From contig ARYC01018427.1 of the NCBI GenBank assembly GCA_000711775.1, positions 1 through 64,000 on the forward strand: a stretch of 64,000 nucleotides of DNA, read 5' to 3'. The first letter of the stretch is position 1; each line of letters opens with the position of its first letter. The notes under the pieces are model-generated. The model was not told the DNA's origin and did not search any database. It saw only the letters and a list, made by a program, of their open reading frames with translations. Made by a program: the position numbers and the translations under genes. Shown here in pieces: positions 1 to 12,129 of this stretch. The stretch comes from Oxytricha trifallax. Taxonomy: Eukaryota > Ciliophora > Spirotrichea > Sporadotrichida > Oxytrichidae.

Positions 1-2
1 AA

Positions 3-299
3 ATACCAAACTACCCAGAGATTTCAGTCACTAATCTCTACGAGGATGCGATGAAAGATGAAGAGTTGGAAGTTTATCTTTCTACCAAGAAACAACTCTC
101 TAACAAACTTCCAGAAAGGAGCTTCTTCTTTGGTGCTCTTGGCACTTTAAGAGAGAGCTATCTCAGAGAGATCATTGAAGAAGCTCACAAGAAACGCTAC
201 TCTATTTCTCGTGAAGATTAAAAGAAGCAAGGCATACTAATAAGCGAGACCTGGCTCGCAGAGCTTAAGAAGCATCCATTCCTCTCTAGTAAGCCTTGA
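3..299 (+). CDS. TBE 22-kDa protein, C-terminal part
   Basis: The frame starts at position 3 and reads the C-terminal part of the TBE 22-kDa protein, including YPEISVTNLYEDAMKD and the aromatic FFFGALGTL segment. It passes one TAA (219-221, glutamine) and ends at TGA 297-299. It matches the complete copy at 12547-13085 residue for residue apart from scattered substitutions. The protein has no known biochemical role; it is conserved in all TBE subfamilies. It converges on the transposase gene that follows on the other strand. Confidence 0.85.
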
Positions 300-592
300 C
301 ACATAACTTTGTAGGGAAACCTGGAACTGGTATATTGTTAATGAAAGAACATGCAAAGGTTCACAGAGAGAGAAAGTCATAGACTATTCATGAAGTGAGC
401 AAGAGACTTTATAAAGATTTTTAAAAGCCAGATGAAATGAACATAGATGCAGGAGCTGGCACTAAGAGAAGAAATATGGGCCTAAGCAAGCCATAAGAAG
501 AGGAGAAGAAGGAGAAGCCTAATCCCTTTCTGGGCTAATTTAATATGTGAACTTATTCATTCATTTAAATCTAAGACTTATATTATAAACAT

Positions 593-1618
593 TCATTCTT
601 CCTTCTCTCGCACAAACTGTTATCTTATCTATGCTTACTCTCTTGCAGCTACTCTGAATCAAGTCTACTGTATCTATAGGCAAGTCATGCATTAGGTGAT
701 ATAGCAGCAGTTTCTTTGTAGTGGGTCTTGATTTAACTCCAGTAGAATTCAATTCCATTAAATTAAGGGCTGTAAGGAACATTGTATACAGGAGTAATGT
801 TTAACTCTTCATAAGCTTTCTTAGACCCCTTAGTCTTATGAACTGAGAGGTTGTCAACAAACAGGATGATCTCTTAATCGTTGTATTTATCTGCTTATGT
901 AGGAACTCTATGTACTACTCTCGCTTAATAGAGCGAGGATGAATAACATAACTTTCTAAGCCAGAGTCCTCACTAATACCTGCTAAAATTGCAATGGGTT
1001 ACAACCTTTACTTTCTAATCGTAGACTTCTATATTATCATACTTCTTATACCAAGACTTATTTATAAAGGTGTTGACGTAAACACAGCTTCATCTGCATG
1101 TATGAACTTGATGTTATTATCAATAGCTCTCTGCATTTAATCATATATATAGTTTAAATTATTACTATAAAATGGACTGTAAAATCAATCACTCTCTTCA
1201 CTCTGTTGACAGTCTTGAAAGTAATACCATTTCTTCTATAAATGTTGGCTACAGTCTAAGGAGAGATACGCATGTCAGGAAACTTGCGATGAAACATTAC
1301 AGCTCGCTAGTCAAGAGGATAGTGTGCCCAATACTTTAAAGTCTTCGAATCACAGAGGTTGTCAATATGGTGCTGTGAGAACTTTTATTTTCTTGCATGA
1401 TGCTTTCAAGTGCCTGAATTATAATGCTAAACAGCCAACAAGCAATGATACCTAACTGTTGAGGCACTCTTGCAAAGGAGCTTAGCTATAGCTGCATAAT
1501 TCATTACAGGTTAGACTAAGTCTATATTAATACTTGTACTATACCTAAGCTTAAGCAGTAAATCTAAATATTATTCATCATAAATAGACCCTAAATTTCG
1601 CTAATTTCTATTTCTCAT
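593..1618 (-). pseudogene. TBE 42-kDa DDE transposase, decayed copy
   Basis: On the minus strand the frame starts at 1618 and ends near 593. Recognisable segments include FHRKFPDMRISPQTVANIY, a helix-turn-helix-like stretch shared with the copy at 13378-14403, and the C-terminal DLIQSSCKR block. The family is the IS630/Tc1-mariner-like DDE superfamily, which cuts and pastes the element. Several frame changes separate the conserved blocks, so this copy looks dead. One TGA (about 1417-1419) sits after the NSG motif, at the same place as in the second TBE, so the two copies may share a defective ancestor. Confidence 0.8.
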
Positions 1619-1619
1619 T

Positions 1620-1720
1620 TTGCAAATTGGTCTAATTTCTCTACTAACCCCAATAAGAACCCAACTATACACTACAAATCAAAGCACTTATAAACCTCAA
1701 TAAGGGGTTATGGGGTTTTG
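1620..1720. repeat. TBE right terminal inverted repeat
   Basis: The repeat matches the TIRs of the TBE at 10397-14505 and ends in a telomere-like block. The outermost bases GGGGTTTTG correspond to CAAAACCCC read inward. The next bases (GAT) do not form an obvious ANT target duplication because the other end is outside the window. Confidence 0.85.
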
Positions 1721-1721
1721 G

Positions 1722-2209
1722 ATGAGAGAATAATCAATTTTTTCTCTATATTATTTATATATATATTACTAATTAATTAATTAAAATCGCACTCCAACCA
1801 TAATTGTTATATTTTAGGGATAGAGTGCGGAATATATTATAAAAATAATAAAAATGTGAATTGTATTGATAATATTACATTTCGATTTTTTAAAACGACA
1901 TTAGGTTTTTATTAATAATTAAGAATATTACATTTTAATTTATAAAATATCGTAATTATGATTAATCTTAAAAACTTATTGATTATAAATTAAAATATAT
2001 TGAAATTTTATGATCTAAATTTTATGAATAAAAACCGAATGTCGTTTTAAAAAAACGAAATGTAATATTATCAATACAATTCAAATTTTTATTACTTTTA
2101 TAATATATTCCGCACTCTATCCCTAAAATATAACAATTAGGCGATTTTAATTAATTAATTAGTAATATATTAATAAATAATATAGAGAAAAAGTTGATTA
2201 TTCTCTCAT
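1722..2209. repeat. 488-bp palindromic MITE-like insert
   Basis: The left arm begins ATGAGAGAATAATC and the right arm ends GATTATTCTCTCAT. Both arms carry GAGTGCGGAATATATT and a long AT-rich tract, with a short unique centre near 1950-2000. There is no transposase, so this resembles a non-autonomous foldback or MITE. It lies immediately beside the TBE end, and a decayed coding segment continues beyond its right edge, so it may have landed in a gene or in an older insert. Confidence 0.7.
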
Positions 2210-2221
2210 TCTTGGTAAGTA

Positions 2222-2560
2222 TTTCTATTTTTACTTAATATTTGGAGAGTGCAGTCTGAAGACTAAGGCTAACAGATCTGCAATTTAATTAGTAAATCAT
2301 CTGCTTGTAAAGTGTCGGTGGCAATGTCTCTGAAGATTGCCATGAGTTAGTAGTGATTTTTCTCGATGATCTATTGCTAACTGTCATATTGTCTAGTAGC
2401 CATTTCAGCTTGTTTTCAAAGATTATGGAGTCAAGAATGTGGGAACTCGTTGTGGGGGAATCTCCTTCAGGTCAAGCTCCACTGATATTCGTCAAGAGGA
2501 AATTGATGATAATAAAAAGGCCATTTAAAGGGTCAGAATAGTGTGCGGTATGAAAAGCAA
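2222..2560 (-). pseudogene. GC-richer gene fragment of unknown function
   Basis: This short island has clearly higher G+C than its surroundings. Its best coding look is on the minus strand, for example MAIFRDIATDTLQADDLLIK from an ATG near 2345 and FYYHQFPLDEYQWSL further upstream. The pieces are in different frames and are interrupted by TGA, so no single product can be drawn. It could be a decayed macronuclear-destined segment cut by the palindrome at 1722-2209. I do not recognise the family. Confidence 0.35.
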
Positions 2561-2810
2561 AATCCGTTAATGTGGGGTTGATAGATTTTTAAGGTTAACA
2601 CTTTAATATTAACATTTCAAATGCAGTATATCAATCTATTTTATTCTTAATTAGGCTTTGTTATGATAAAATGTATATTTAGAATATATCTTGTTAATTA
2701 TAACAGAGAATCTTAATGTAGATTATCTTAATATTAAGAAAACTTGGACGTGTATTTATTTTATATTTTTTACATTTTCAACGATATAAATTTAAATAAT
2801 TTATATAATA

Positions 2811-2824
2811 AACCCCAAAACCCC
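2811..2824 (+). repeat. Interstitial telomeric repeat AACCCCAAAACCCC
   Basis: One and a half C4A4 units stand alone in AT-rich DNA. The sequence that follows (ATCGACATTAAATG) is not the TBE terminal repeat, so this is not an ordinary TBE end. It could be a remnant of an element with C4A4 ends or a healed break. Confidence 0.6.
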
Positions 2825-2829
2825 ATCGA

Positions 2830-4730
2830 CATTAAATGTGTGGAATTGAAAGCTTGTGAATAATTAAAAAAGATCTCTTCTATATTATGCTAAAAATTAT
2901 TCAAAAATCATTTAACTCATACAATAGAATATAAATTTCATAGCAAAATTTTAAAAAATAAATTAATTTGCAAATCTATAACTAATTTTTAATGACTTAT
3001 ATAAGTACATATATGGATAAAAAAAGAAACAAAGCTCCTAAATATTAGATATTAATTTTCAAGTTATTTATAATTTTTTTATATCAAGACTTTATAAATA
3101 TCAATTTAAAACAAATTATAAGTTACTTCATTTAGTATTATACAAAATTATAGTTATAATGATTGACATTTTTATTTTCTATAAAACTCTAACAAACTCT
3201 ATCATATTTAATTTTTATTCTTTCATATTTTTTATTAATTACTCTATGTATCTTATTTTAAATATTAACTTAAAATTACAGTATAATATTTATCAAAACA
3301 ATATTCTCAACATTACGGGTATGTTAGAATTAAAAAGATAAGTGATTTTTTTCATTATTATATCAATGATTCAAAATGAAACGTCAAACAACATTATTTT
3401 ATTTAAAATGACTAATGAGTGTAAATATAATGATGTATAAAAGAAAATATTATAATTAAGTATAAAAGTCATTATTTGACATTTCTTATAAGCTAAATTA
3501 GCAATTTAAAATACCATTATCTATAAATTTAATAACCAAAAAATTATTCTAAATTTTTTATGGCCATAAATCAGTAAATGAAATCATAATTTAGATTTAT
3601 TTGTATATACTATAGAAAGTTCTTAATTAATAATTTTAATATAAAAGTATAAAATTATTACTCATTTCCAGTAGTAAAATAAATTTTTATTAATAAAATT
3701 AATTATATCAATAATCATTAATTATCTATTCAAATTAAAATGAAATTTCTTCAATCTAATACGTATTCCATTATATACATACTATTGCCATCTCAATAAA
3801 TTTTAAAATATGTATTTTAACTAGAACATATTAAAATCTTAGAGTTTTTACGATTAAATAAAAAACTATTTGACACATATATACTTAATGACTTTATTCC
3901 AAAGTAATGAAAAAAATCGGTTATACTTTATTAAATTTCTCTATCTCAAATCCAAAAAAAAAATATACAGAACTTTTCATGGTATAATTTGGAAATTTTA
4001 TAGACGATAAATTTCTAAATAAATTTACATTTCAAGGAAACTTCTAAAATTCTATTCGAAAGTTAACATAGCCAAAATTTGTCACAATTTTTGTCATTTC
4101 GGGTTGAGAGATAATCTTAAAAGAAAAAAAGAATTTTGAGTTAAGGGCAAAATCTCACCACCTACTGGTGAAAAAATGCCCCTAAATATTAAACTAAAAA
4201 AATATAGTATTTTATAAGCTCTTTTAAATAGAGTCACTAATCTAATTTAGATAAAATAACTTGTTCGACTTTGTTAGACTTTATTAACTTTTATTTAATC
4301 AAGGTTAGCATTACTTAGTATGTTAAAGTATAAGTTTAATTATTTTAATTTTTACATTTTGGCAGACTTTGTTAGAGTTTGTGAGAGTTTTCGCTTAATT
4401 TCTAATATAAATTTTACTTATTAAAAAATGACAATTTTATATTATGCTACTTGTAAAGGAATCCTGATAAAAATCATAGCTAATTATGGAAATGCCTAAT
4501 TAATTAAATTCAAACTAACTTGATGTTATAGATTATTCCAATCTAAAATAAAAAAAAACAAATGCAATAATTGCATGTGAATGATAAGCTTTTAAAATAA
4601 AACTTCATACATAATGATAATCCATTAATAGAAATAGACAACTATAAAACAACAAAAATGCTGATTCTTGATTAATTTGAGATAAATGATTTAAACTTGA
4701 AAACTCTAACAAACTCTCACTTGATGAAGT
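2830..4730. other. AT-rich stretch without recognisable genes
   Basis: More than 80% A+T with frequent stops in every frame. I see no repeat family member or coding signature. Confidence 0.5.
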
Positions 4731-4733
4731 TTA

Positions 4734-5147
4734 TTGTTGGAATACATTTGATTTTGAAAATGAATTAAAATTAAATTAATTAAATATTAAAATCATGGGA
4801 GTTATAAAATCAAAAGTGACTAAAAATTCAAAAATAAATGGATTCTACGGTAGATCCCGCAATTTTAGCTGGACTATACTATTGGCAATATTCCTGAATC
4901 AGCCCAGGAAGCGAGATATTTTGATTTTGAGCTAACTCCCATAAATAGTAAAAGGAGTTTTTCTCGCTTGGGAAAAGAGATAAATTCATTATGGCAATAA
5001 CAACCACCGTCTCATTTTTAATGCGCTATCCAAAGAGTATAACATTGCTAGGGTTTAAAGACATTTCCAAAAAACATAACTGAATGTAATTAACAATTAA
5101 TTAATTTAATTTTAATTCATTTTCCCAAATCGAATGTATTCCTACAA
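4734..5147. mobile_element. 414-bp TA-flanked MITE, copy 1
   Basis: The ends are TTGTTGGAATAC and GTATTCCTACAA, flanked by TA on both sides (4732-4733 and 5148-5149). Subterminal blocks such as TTTTAGCTGGACT are shared with copies at 34568-34981 and 55182-55603. No coding capacity of its own is expected. A TA duplication fits mobilisation by a Tc1/mariner-type transposase. This is the most diverged of the three copies, so probably the oldest. Confidence 0.85.
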
Positions 5148-6260
5148 TATAGGAATTTTTTAAGTGCATAATTTATTGTTAATAAATTAATCTATAAACA
5201 ATATATAATATTAATTTAGTATAAAATTTTTGACATTATATTATAATCATAAAACATTGAATGTAGTTTTTTCTGATGTTTTTTTTTAATTCGACTTATT
5301 TTTTGTTCCCTAGATTTCTCAAATTTACTATGCTTTTTCCGCTGATGTTTTCCATGTTTCTAACTATTTTACTATATAAATCCAAAATATTTCCTTTTAA
5401 ATAACTGAATTAATATTCTGACTTAATTTTTAAGATGAGAATAGTTATCTTAAAAACATAGATTTAAAAATTATTAAGAGTCTGCCCTAAATTTTACTGT
5501 TGATATGTAAAAATTGGTTGTAAAATAACATTTTAATGTTGTTTTGGTTTTAGAATAATGAGTGCCTGCTATTTAAGAGTTCGGACTTTGCTCTTTCTAA
5601 GTCTAAAATAATTTTTTATAAATTTTTAAACAGAGAATATTAATTGCTACTATGGTTTATGTTTTTATTTAATTATCAGTATTTAATTAGTAAAAAAAAT
5701 AATAAAGTTGATTTAACTCTCAATTCTTTATAATTGATTTTATTGTTTTAAGTTGATGTAGTCTCTTTTTATTGTTATCTCCTTCTTATTTATTATGTGG
5801 GTCTCTAAAAAAATATTATATATATTATTTTGATCTTTCTCGACAATTGAAAAATATGTCCTTCTGCTAATATCAGCTAATTGATTCAATTTGCCGTAAG
5901 CTAAGTCAAATAATTCCAAGGGTGATCCCGTTTTCTTTAACCTTATCACAAAAAAGTATTGCTAATAAACATTTTTGAATGAGATATTTTTGAAGAAGTT
6001 TAATTAAATATTCAAAGGTACTGTAAGTTATTCATAAATTCTTGCAATAATATAGTTAGAATGTAAATTTAATGCTAATTATAAAACTATAAAAGAAATA
6101 CTTAAAATAAAATAAGTAGCTGTCAAACAAAAAATTGACAATAATTTTTTGGATTATCTGCTAAGACTTTTAAGAGAAAAATATATTATCTTTGTTTTTA
6201 TCAAATCATATATCAAATATATAAAAAAATATTGCCAAAATAATCCCTTAAAAATTAATT
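4828..6260 (-). CDS. Long open frame of uncertain reality, ending inside MITE copy 1
   Basis: Reading TAA/TAG as glutamine, the minus strand is open from beyond 6260 to TGA 4828-4830. The most protein-like part is near 5800-5950 (KKTGSPLELFDLAYGKLNQL). The last hundred or so residues are read from the MITE at 4734-5147. Frames of this length without TGA are expected a few times by chance in DNA this AT-rich, and no family is recognised. It may be a real AT-rich gene or noise. Confidence 0.3.
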
Positions 6261-6894
6261 AATAAAATAAATAGAAAAAATTATTTGTAATTTCCTTTAC
6301 AATATAAACTTTAAGATATTACAATGCTATATAAACCTGTGAACACAATAATCACAGAAATTGCAATAAAAGCGTTCTCTGTATGTATGCGAAGAAAGTA
6401 TGGTAATATTTAAACGAAAAAATATCTCTGTCCGCTACCAACAATAAAAGTAAAGTAATACTATAATCCTGTTGTTTTAAAATTCATTAATGTTCTTGTT
6501 CTCAAATTATTAACCTAAATAAAAGTATTAAGAAGGAATTATCATAGCTTTCTTGGTAAAATACCAATTTAACTATGATAATAAAAGAAAGTTGCTAATA
6601 AAATGAAAAAAATTACTTTCTTTTTTTAAATAAAAAATAATATTTCGACTCGAAAATTTTATAAAGCTTTTAAAACATAGATTATAATGCTAAGTATAAA
6701 ATTAAGTACATAATTATAGGAGATGTAATAGAATACAAAAAATATGCCTCAATTTTAGTTGAAATCCCAAGATAAAATTCACATTTAATATTTTGCATTC
6801 ATATATCAATCATAAAATTGGTTGATTGATTAATGATTTAAATTCAAATAATTTTAAGATATCACTGTTTAATACTAAAATCAAACCATCAATT

Positions 6895-7500
6895 TTAGTC
6901 GTGACGTAGACGTATCTGAGTGAGTTGACGTGGCAAACTTCCGTGACGTGGCAGTCATAAAGTAGAAAACTCCGAAAAAACCATTCTCGCTATTACCTAG
7001 TCTTCTCCAAAAATCAAGATGTCACCACAGTTTGTACCTGGGGACAGAGCTTGTGAGATCCAACTGAGTAACAGAAGATGGAGAAAAAAACGCTTTCCGG
7101 TCTCACCGCTGCTGGGAAACGTAATCCCTATCCTTTCGCTGAGGTAGCTTCAGCGCCCTAATCCTGTGAGTGAGAAAAATCCTTATCGTTGGCTTCAATG
7201 GTTTCCGTCTTCTCACTTTCGAAGGCAGAGAGTACATTCATCCTGCTCCCTTTTACCTAGGAAACTGAACTCTAGCCAGGCAACTCATCTATGCAGGGAA
7301 ATCCTTAGCGTGCAGACGACTCGAGGAGTCTAGATATGACAGATTGAACCCTGCCGACTGGTCCCTCATGCGTTGCGCCCAGCAACCCCCTACCTGCCCT
7401 CGGTAGACCTTAGTGTAGTAGAAATCTCTATTAGAAAGTCTCCAGCCTCGGGCCCCTTTGGGTCACCCTAACCTTATAACTTTCTAATATAATAATAATA
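6895..7500 (+). mobile_element. GC-rich short retroposon (SINE or 5'-truncated LINE-like)
   Basis: A sharp 570-bp island of about 50% G+C begins with repeated GTGACGT motifs and ends in a C/G-rich hairpin (CGGGCCCCTTTGGG) followed by ATAATAATAATAT. A GC-rich tail hairpin plus trinucleotide A/T tail also ends the LINE at 43815 and the retroposon at 58370, which suggests target-primed retroposition. No frame is protein-like. The minus strand has GGGTTCAATCT, weakly like a pol III B box, but no convincing A box was found. A structured non-coding RNA is the alternative. Confidence 0.45.
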
Positions 7501-8137
7501 TCATAAAATTGGTCATTCCTTAGTTTTTCTACTTATCTTAATATTTTATAGGATCAAATACAATAATTATTTAAATAAAAATAACAAATTTATTCATGAT
7601 AAGATAGTTTTTCAAAATATAAACTTATTGGAATTATTATGATATTTAATGCATTTCATAAATAATTCACTTTACATTTTCTATATTAATACTTTAAAAT
7701 GGATTTATCAGTTCTAGAGAATACCATTTTGACATGTATTATTTAAAAAAGTATGTGATAATCTTGTAATGACACTCATGACTATTATTAAGTATAATTC
7801 AATGTAAAAGCACAAATAAAAATTACTTTATTTTTGATGAACTCATTTTAAAGGTCAACTTTAATATAAAAAGCAAGGCAAAAAGTAAAAATTGAATAAA
7901 AACTATAAACTTTTTAAATGAAAAACCTTCTCAGAAAAAAAGTCTAATATCCATTTTAAAGTCTAAAGAGTATCATCCAAATACTTAACTTAAATATCAA
8001 TTTATTACAAATGAACTTAGCTAGACCAGTTACAAAATTCATATTTATTTAATAAAAATGTAATAACTCGTCAAGTAATTATAATAAATTAGAACTCTGG
8101 AAAGGAAGGTGGTTACTTGGCAATATTTAGAAATTTA

Positions 8138-8168
<31 letters not shown>

Positions 8169-10393
8169 CTTTAAATGATATCCACTTGAATAGGAGATCC
8201 TCTAACAAGATTCGTGGAATTTAATAAAAAATTATAAAAATAATTGTCAAAAAACGTTTAAATTAATAATTCATTGAAAATTAATATTTAGGCTTATTTG
8301 AGTAAGATTATCAATACAAGTAAGATTTGAATTTAATTGAGATTTTATGGAATGATAATTTAAAAACAGTAATGTTGGTGATGATATTGATAAATTGACA
8401 CTAGAGCAATTTATTGAAGTAATAATTATGTAAATAAATTTGTTGCTTTGGAAGAGATCTCATTCATTAAGAATAAGTCTCATTTTAGAGTATGTGATTT
8501 TATAAATTATTAAATTTAAAAGAAATTATACAAAACTTATACTATAATATAAAATTAAGGAATATTGTGACAAATTTAAAGTCATTTTAGATTTTTATTT
8601 ATATTGTTTGTGAACATACTAAAAAGAATGAATAATTGATTTAAAATATAGTGATCATTTTAGTTAAATGATAAAGCAACTCTAATAATTTTTATTTGAT
8701 AAATATATATTTTCTTAGTTATCTCTTAGACATAATTGTACTTTCAAAATGCTACAATACTTGAAGATTAATTTCATTCAAATTATTAAATTATGATAAT
8801 GATATTTATCATGAATTTATGTAAATAATAACAATTAATCATTTTAAAAGATAGGTAAGTCATTTAAATCATAGATCTTAATTTTCTTAATTATCTTCGA
8901 TAATTAAGATTAGAAATGAATTAAAAGCTTTATTACAAGAGTCTTTATCAACTATTAAAGGAAGATCTAAGAACTGATAGATTTGTAATTATAAGTGCCG
9001 CTTATTAACTAATTAAAAAAGTGTCATCTTCTGTCAAAATTTATAAAATTTAATATATATATTAATAGCATGCAAAACTATGAGGATAGGTCAAAATGAG
9101 AACTTTAATTCATGAAAAGGAATGAAGCTAATTAATTAGTAAAAAAAGAACAATAAACAATATTTACTCAAATTTAATCGTAAAACTATTTTGAATCACT
9201 AAAGAAATTACCAATAATCAAGGCTATCATTATTATTTAAGTCATTGAATTAATTACGGGAGATTCTCAACCGTTTATATGAATTAACATAATCAAGGCT
9301 ATAATCAGCTCCTTGTAGAATAAAAAATTCCACAAAAAAAGAATATAAAAAGCAAATTTAGAAAAATGAAATTACTTGAAATTTTTATCATTGTCTTCTT
9401 AAATTTAAACAAAAATGAAGTTTAATGGAAAAAAAAATGTGGTACATAGGGATTATTTATACTTTTAAAATTATTATTTGTATCATGCTATTTATAAATC
9501 CATGATTAAGTATGACCTCATTATAATATCTTATACAGACTTAATGGCTGATTTAACTAATTCTCAGATAATGAATGATTAATGAAATTATTAAAACATT
9601 TTATCAAAGTTTTTAACATTTATAACTTTCTTTCGTGCTAGCATAGTTTTTTAATTTAAAAAGAAAATTATATAAATAAATTGAAATAGTTGACTTCTTG
9701 ACCTGATGAACTTGCCTTAGTGCAAGGTACTAAGATTTATATATTAAATTTATTACATAATTTAATATATAAATCTTCATTTCTTGAATTTTTATAATTT
9801 AATAACTATTATAGATAGCACGTCTCTCATACATTTTCGATTGGGAATAAAAACTGCGATGTAAATACCACATAAATTGAGACATCTATCTCCTCAAACA
9901 AATAGCTGTAGCTATTAGAATGTGTGTTAGTAAGCTTATCTACTTGGGAAAATAATTTCAAAGTGGATTAGCTTCAAAAAGATGTTGTAGAAATTATATT
10001 TTACTGTGGATTGATTATATTATAGGAAAAGCAATTGGAATAGCAAGTTGATACAAGCAAGCATGAAGGAAATTGTGTTTCCCCTAAGAAAGTCTTAGTA
10101 AAATTTCTTTTTAGTAAACTGAAAGCATATTTAAAGGATTAGTTCAATTAGAGCCTAGCTATCATCATTGTCATATAGACGCAAGACTATAATGATTTAT
10201 TGATTATTTTCATTTTTACATTAATATTCGATATAAAAATTATTCAATTTTTGACTCAGAGCTAAGTAAGTTATCTACTGTAAATTTTATACATTGCATT
10301 TATTTTTTTATTGCTCTAACTAAACTTGCCAAGAATAAGATCAGCTGACATGCCATATCAAAACATCAGATTCTTGAGAATAAATTTATAATT
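7500..10393. other. AT-rich stretch with an (AT)n microsatellite
   Basis: A run of about 14 AT units lies at 8140-8168, and a small perfect hairpin of TTTATATATTAAATTTA type lies near 9730-9780. Otherwise no coding or repeat signal was recognised. Confidence 0.5.
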
Positions 10394-10396
10394 AAT

Positions 10397-10481
10397 CAAA
10401 ACCCCAAAACCCCTTAGTGAGGTTTATAAGTGCTTTGATTAATAGGGTAAAGTTGGGGTTTTATTAGGGTTAGTAGAGAAA
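10397..10481. repeat. TBE left terminal inverted repeat
   Basis: About 85 bp, opening with two C4A4-like units and containing TTAGTGAGGTTTATAAGTGC. It is nearly identical to the reverse complement of 14421-14505. Confidence 0.92.
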
Positions 10482-10535
10482 ACGGAAGTTTATTGAGACT
10501 TTAATATGTATTTAATGAGTATTAGTTTAATTATA

Positions 10536-12067
10536 TCACACGAATTTTACTTGCTTATCTTTGTTGTATCTCTTGAATCTCGCTTTCTTTAGTGGTTCGA
10601 GCATATCGTCTAAGGATTGTCTTGGATATGCTGGAGCTCTTACTACATCTTCTCTACAATCTTCTTTATTTCTTAGCATACATCATCTTGTTTTATGTGT
10701 TTCTCAGCTAGATTTATTGATTATTTTTCATATTTTGTATTAATGTAAGTCATGCTCTCCATATCGCACTCTAAAATTATTGCAGCTATTGCTTAAACAT
10801 CCCACTAAATAGAGCCATTAGTCCATTTCTCTCTGATTGGGAAGTAACCTGGAGTACCAAGAACCTTTCCTAAGGTTACAATCTCTTATCTTAAGGCTCT
10901 ATTAAAATCGATTACAACTACTTCTAAAGGGCAAAGGTTTAGCATAACATTTTCAGGCTTCAAATCTCTATGAACGTATCCAAGCTCGTGAAGTTCCTAA
11001 ACACCCTTTATCATATTAGATAGAATATCATTCAAGTCATCTGGGTATCTGTTTTAATATAGATAATCTCGGAGAGTCATTTCAAACTTTTTTAGCCTTA
11101 GTGCGATGAAACAAAATCCTAAAATAACACCATCTAGCTTGAGCAAATTCTTGCAATCTTTTTTCTAAGCCTCTCTAAGTACAATATATTCGTAAGCAAA
11201 CTCATTTTGATACTGCTCATTTTTAAGGAGATAGCTGAAAGGATATACCTTGTAGGCATAGTCATCAACCACTATGAGTTTTGCTTTAGCAGGTACGTTT
11301 ATATGTAAGTAGTTTTCAATACAAGTGCTAAGGTCTACTGCATTTAGTGCAGGAATATACATGGCTTTCTCTTAAAAGCATGCTAAAAAGACATTACCAG
11401 CAGGTTGATTCATTAATTCTATTCGCTTCTGCCTCCTGAGCTTCTCCTGTTGTTCTTTTTAAGTCTCAAGATTATTAGATTTTCTTTTAGCGGGCACTAA
11501 TTTCTAAGTCTCTTTATCTTAAATCAAGAACTCACTTAGGTGATGCTTCTGCATATGCTTCTTAACTTTAGCTGAGTGAGTATAAGACTTCTCACAAGTC
11601 GTGCACTAGTACCTGCCATCGACCTTATCATGCTTAAAATACACCTTAGCTTTCCCAGAGTGAACCTCTTTCATATGTCTCTTCAAACTGGAATCAGTAG
11701 AGAAAAAATTTTAGCAGTCTTAGCATTCAAAAGTTTTAATCCTTTAAATCTGAAGCTGTTCCTTTTCTTCCTCAACATCTTTTATTGATGTTTAAACTTC
11801 TATTTCAGCTTTCTCTTTCATGTTTTAAACCTATATAATAAAAACCTGTGCTTCAAATTCAAGAGCTCTTAGCTCTGCCTCCCTCTCAATATATATAACT
11901 TCTTGTTTCTTGGTTGAACCAAAGTTAAGCATTGATTGACCTGCTCCTAAAGTGCCGCTCTACGATTTAAGTTGACCGCCATGTTAAAATTCAAATTTAA
12001 ATTTCTATTATAAAGCTCTTAAAACCTCTATAGCTATAGCTGGAATATATAGGAGTTGCAACAGCAT
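10536..12067 (-). CDS. TBE 57-kDa zinc-finger/protein-kinase fusion (one frame change)
   Basis: The start chosen is ATG at 12067, the first in a frame that stays open through both domains. A charged coiled-coil-like N-terminus is followed by C2H2-type fingers (FECQDCQNFFS...HMKEVH and YQCTTCEKSYTHSAKVKKHM). A kinase-like domain follows, with YVHRDLKPENVML as catalytic loop, VIDFNRA in place of DFG, and GTPGYFP as activation segment. The end KARFKRYNKDKQVKFV stops at TGA 10536-10538. The span is 3n+2, so one indel is needed near 10675. The Asn replacing Gly of DFG questions full kinase activity. About 510 residues agrees with the known 57-kDa product. It diverges from the 22-kDa gene. Confidence 0.88.
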
Positions 12068-12129
12068 TAATGATGGTTTGATCTCAGCTCTAAGACTTCA
12101 TATTTATACTCAGTTTATAACTATAATTT

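Larger units (their letters stand above)
1..1720 (+). mobile_element. TBE transposon, right-hand part (truncated by window edge)
   Basis: This is the end of a telomere-bearing element. It carries the 3' part of the 22-kDa gene and the transposase gene on the opposite strand, and finishes in a terminal repeat ending GGGGTTATGGGGTTTTG at 1720. It is colinear and highly similar to the right-hand third of the complete TBE at 10397-14505. TBE elements are germline-limited DNA transposons of oxytrichid ciliates, removed during development. The inner telomere-like block has one change (GGGGTTAT), unlike the complete copy. The zinc-finger/kinase gene would lie outside the window. Confidence 0.93.

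Noticed and set aside
561-782. 73-residue minus-strand ORF as a separate gene
   Set aside because: It is the C-terminal part of the TBE transposase; the apparent upstream limit is only a frame change.
6895-7500. SRP RNA, RNase P RNA or rRNA fragment
   Set aside because: None of the conserved core motifs of these RNAs could be recognised.
8140-8168. (AT)n tract as a replication or regulatory site
   Set aside because: Simple microsatellite, unremarkable in DNA of this composition.
10561-10743. 60-residue plus-strand ORF
   Set aside because: Antisense shadow of the C-terminal end of the TBE 57-kDa gene.
11576-11788. 70-residue plus-strand ORF
   Set aside because: It lies antisense to the zinc-finger part of the TBE 57-kDa gene.
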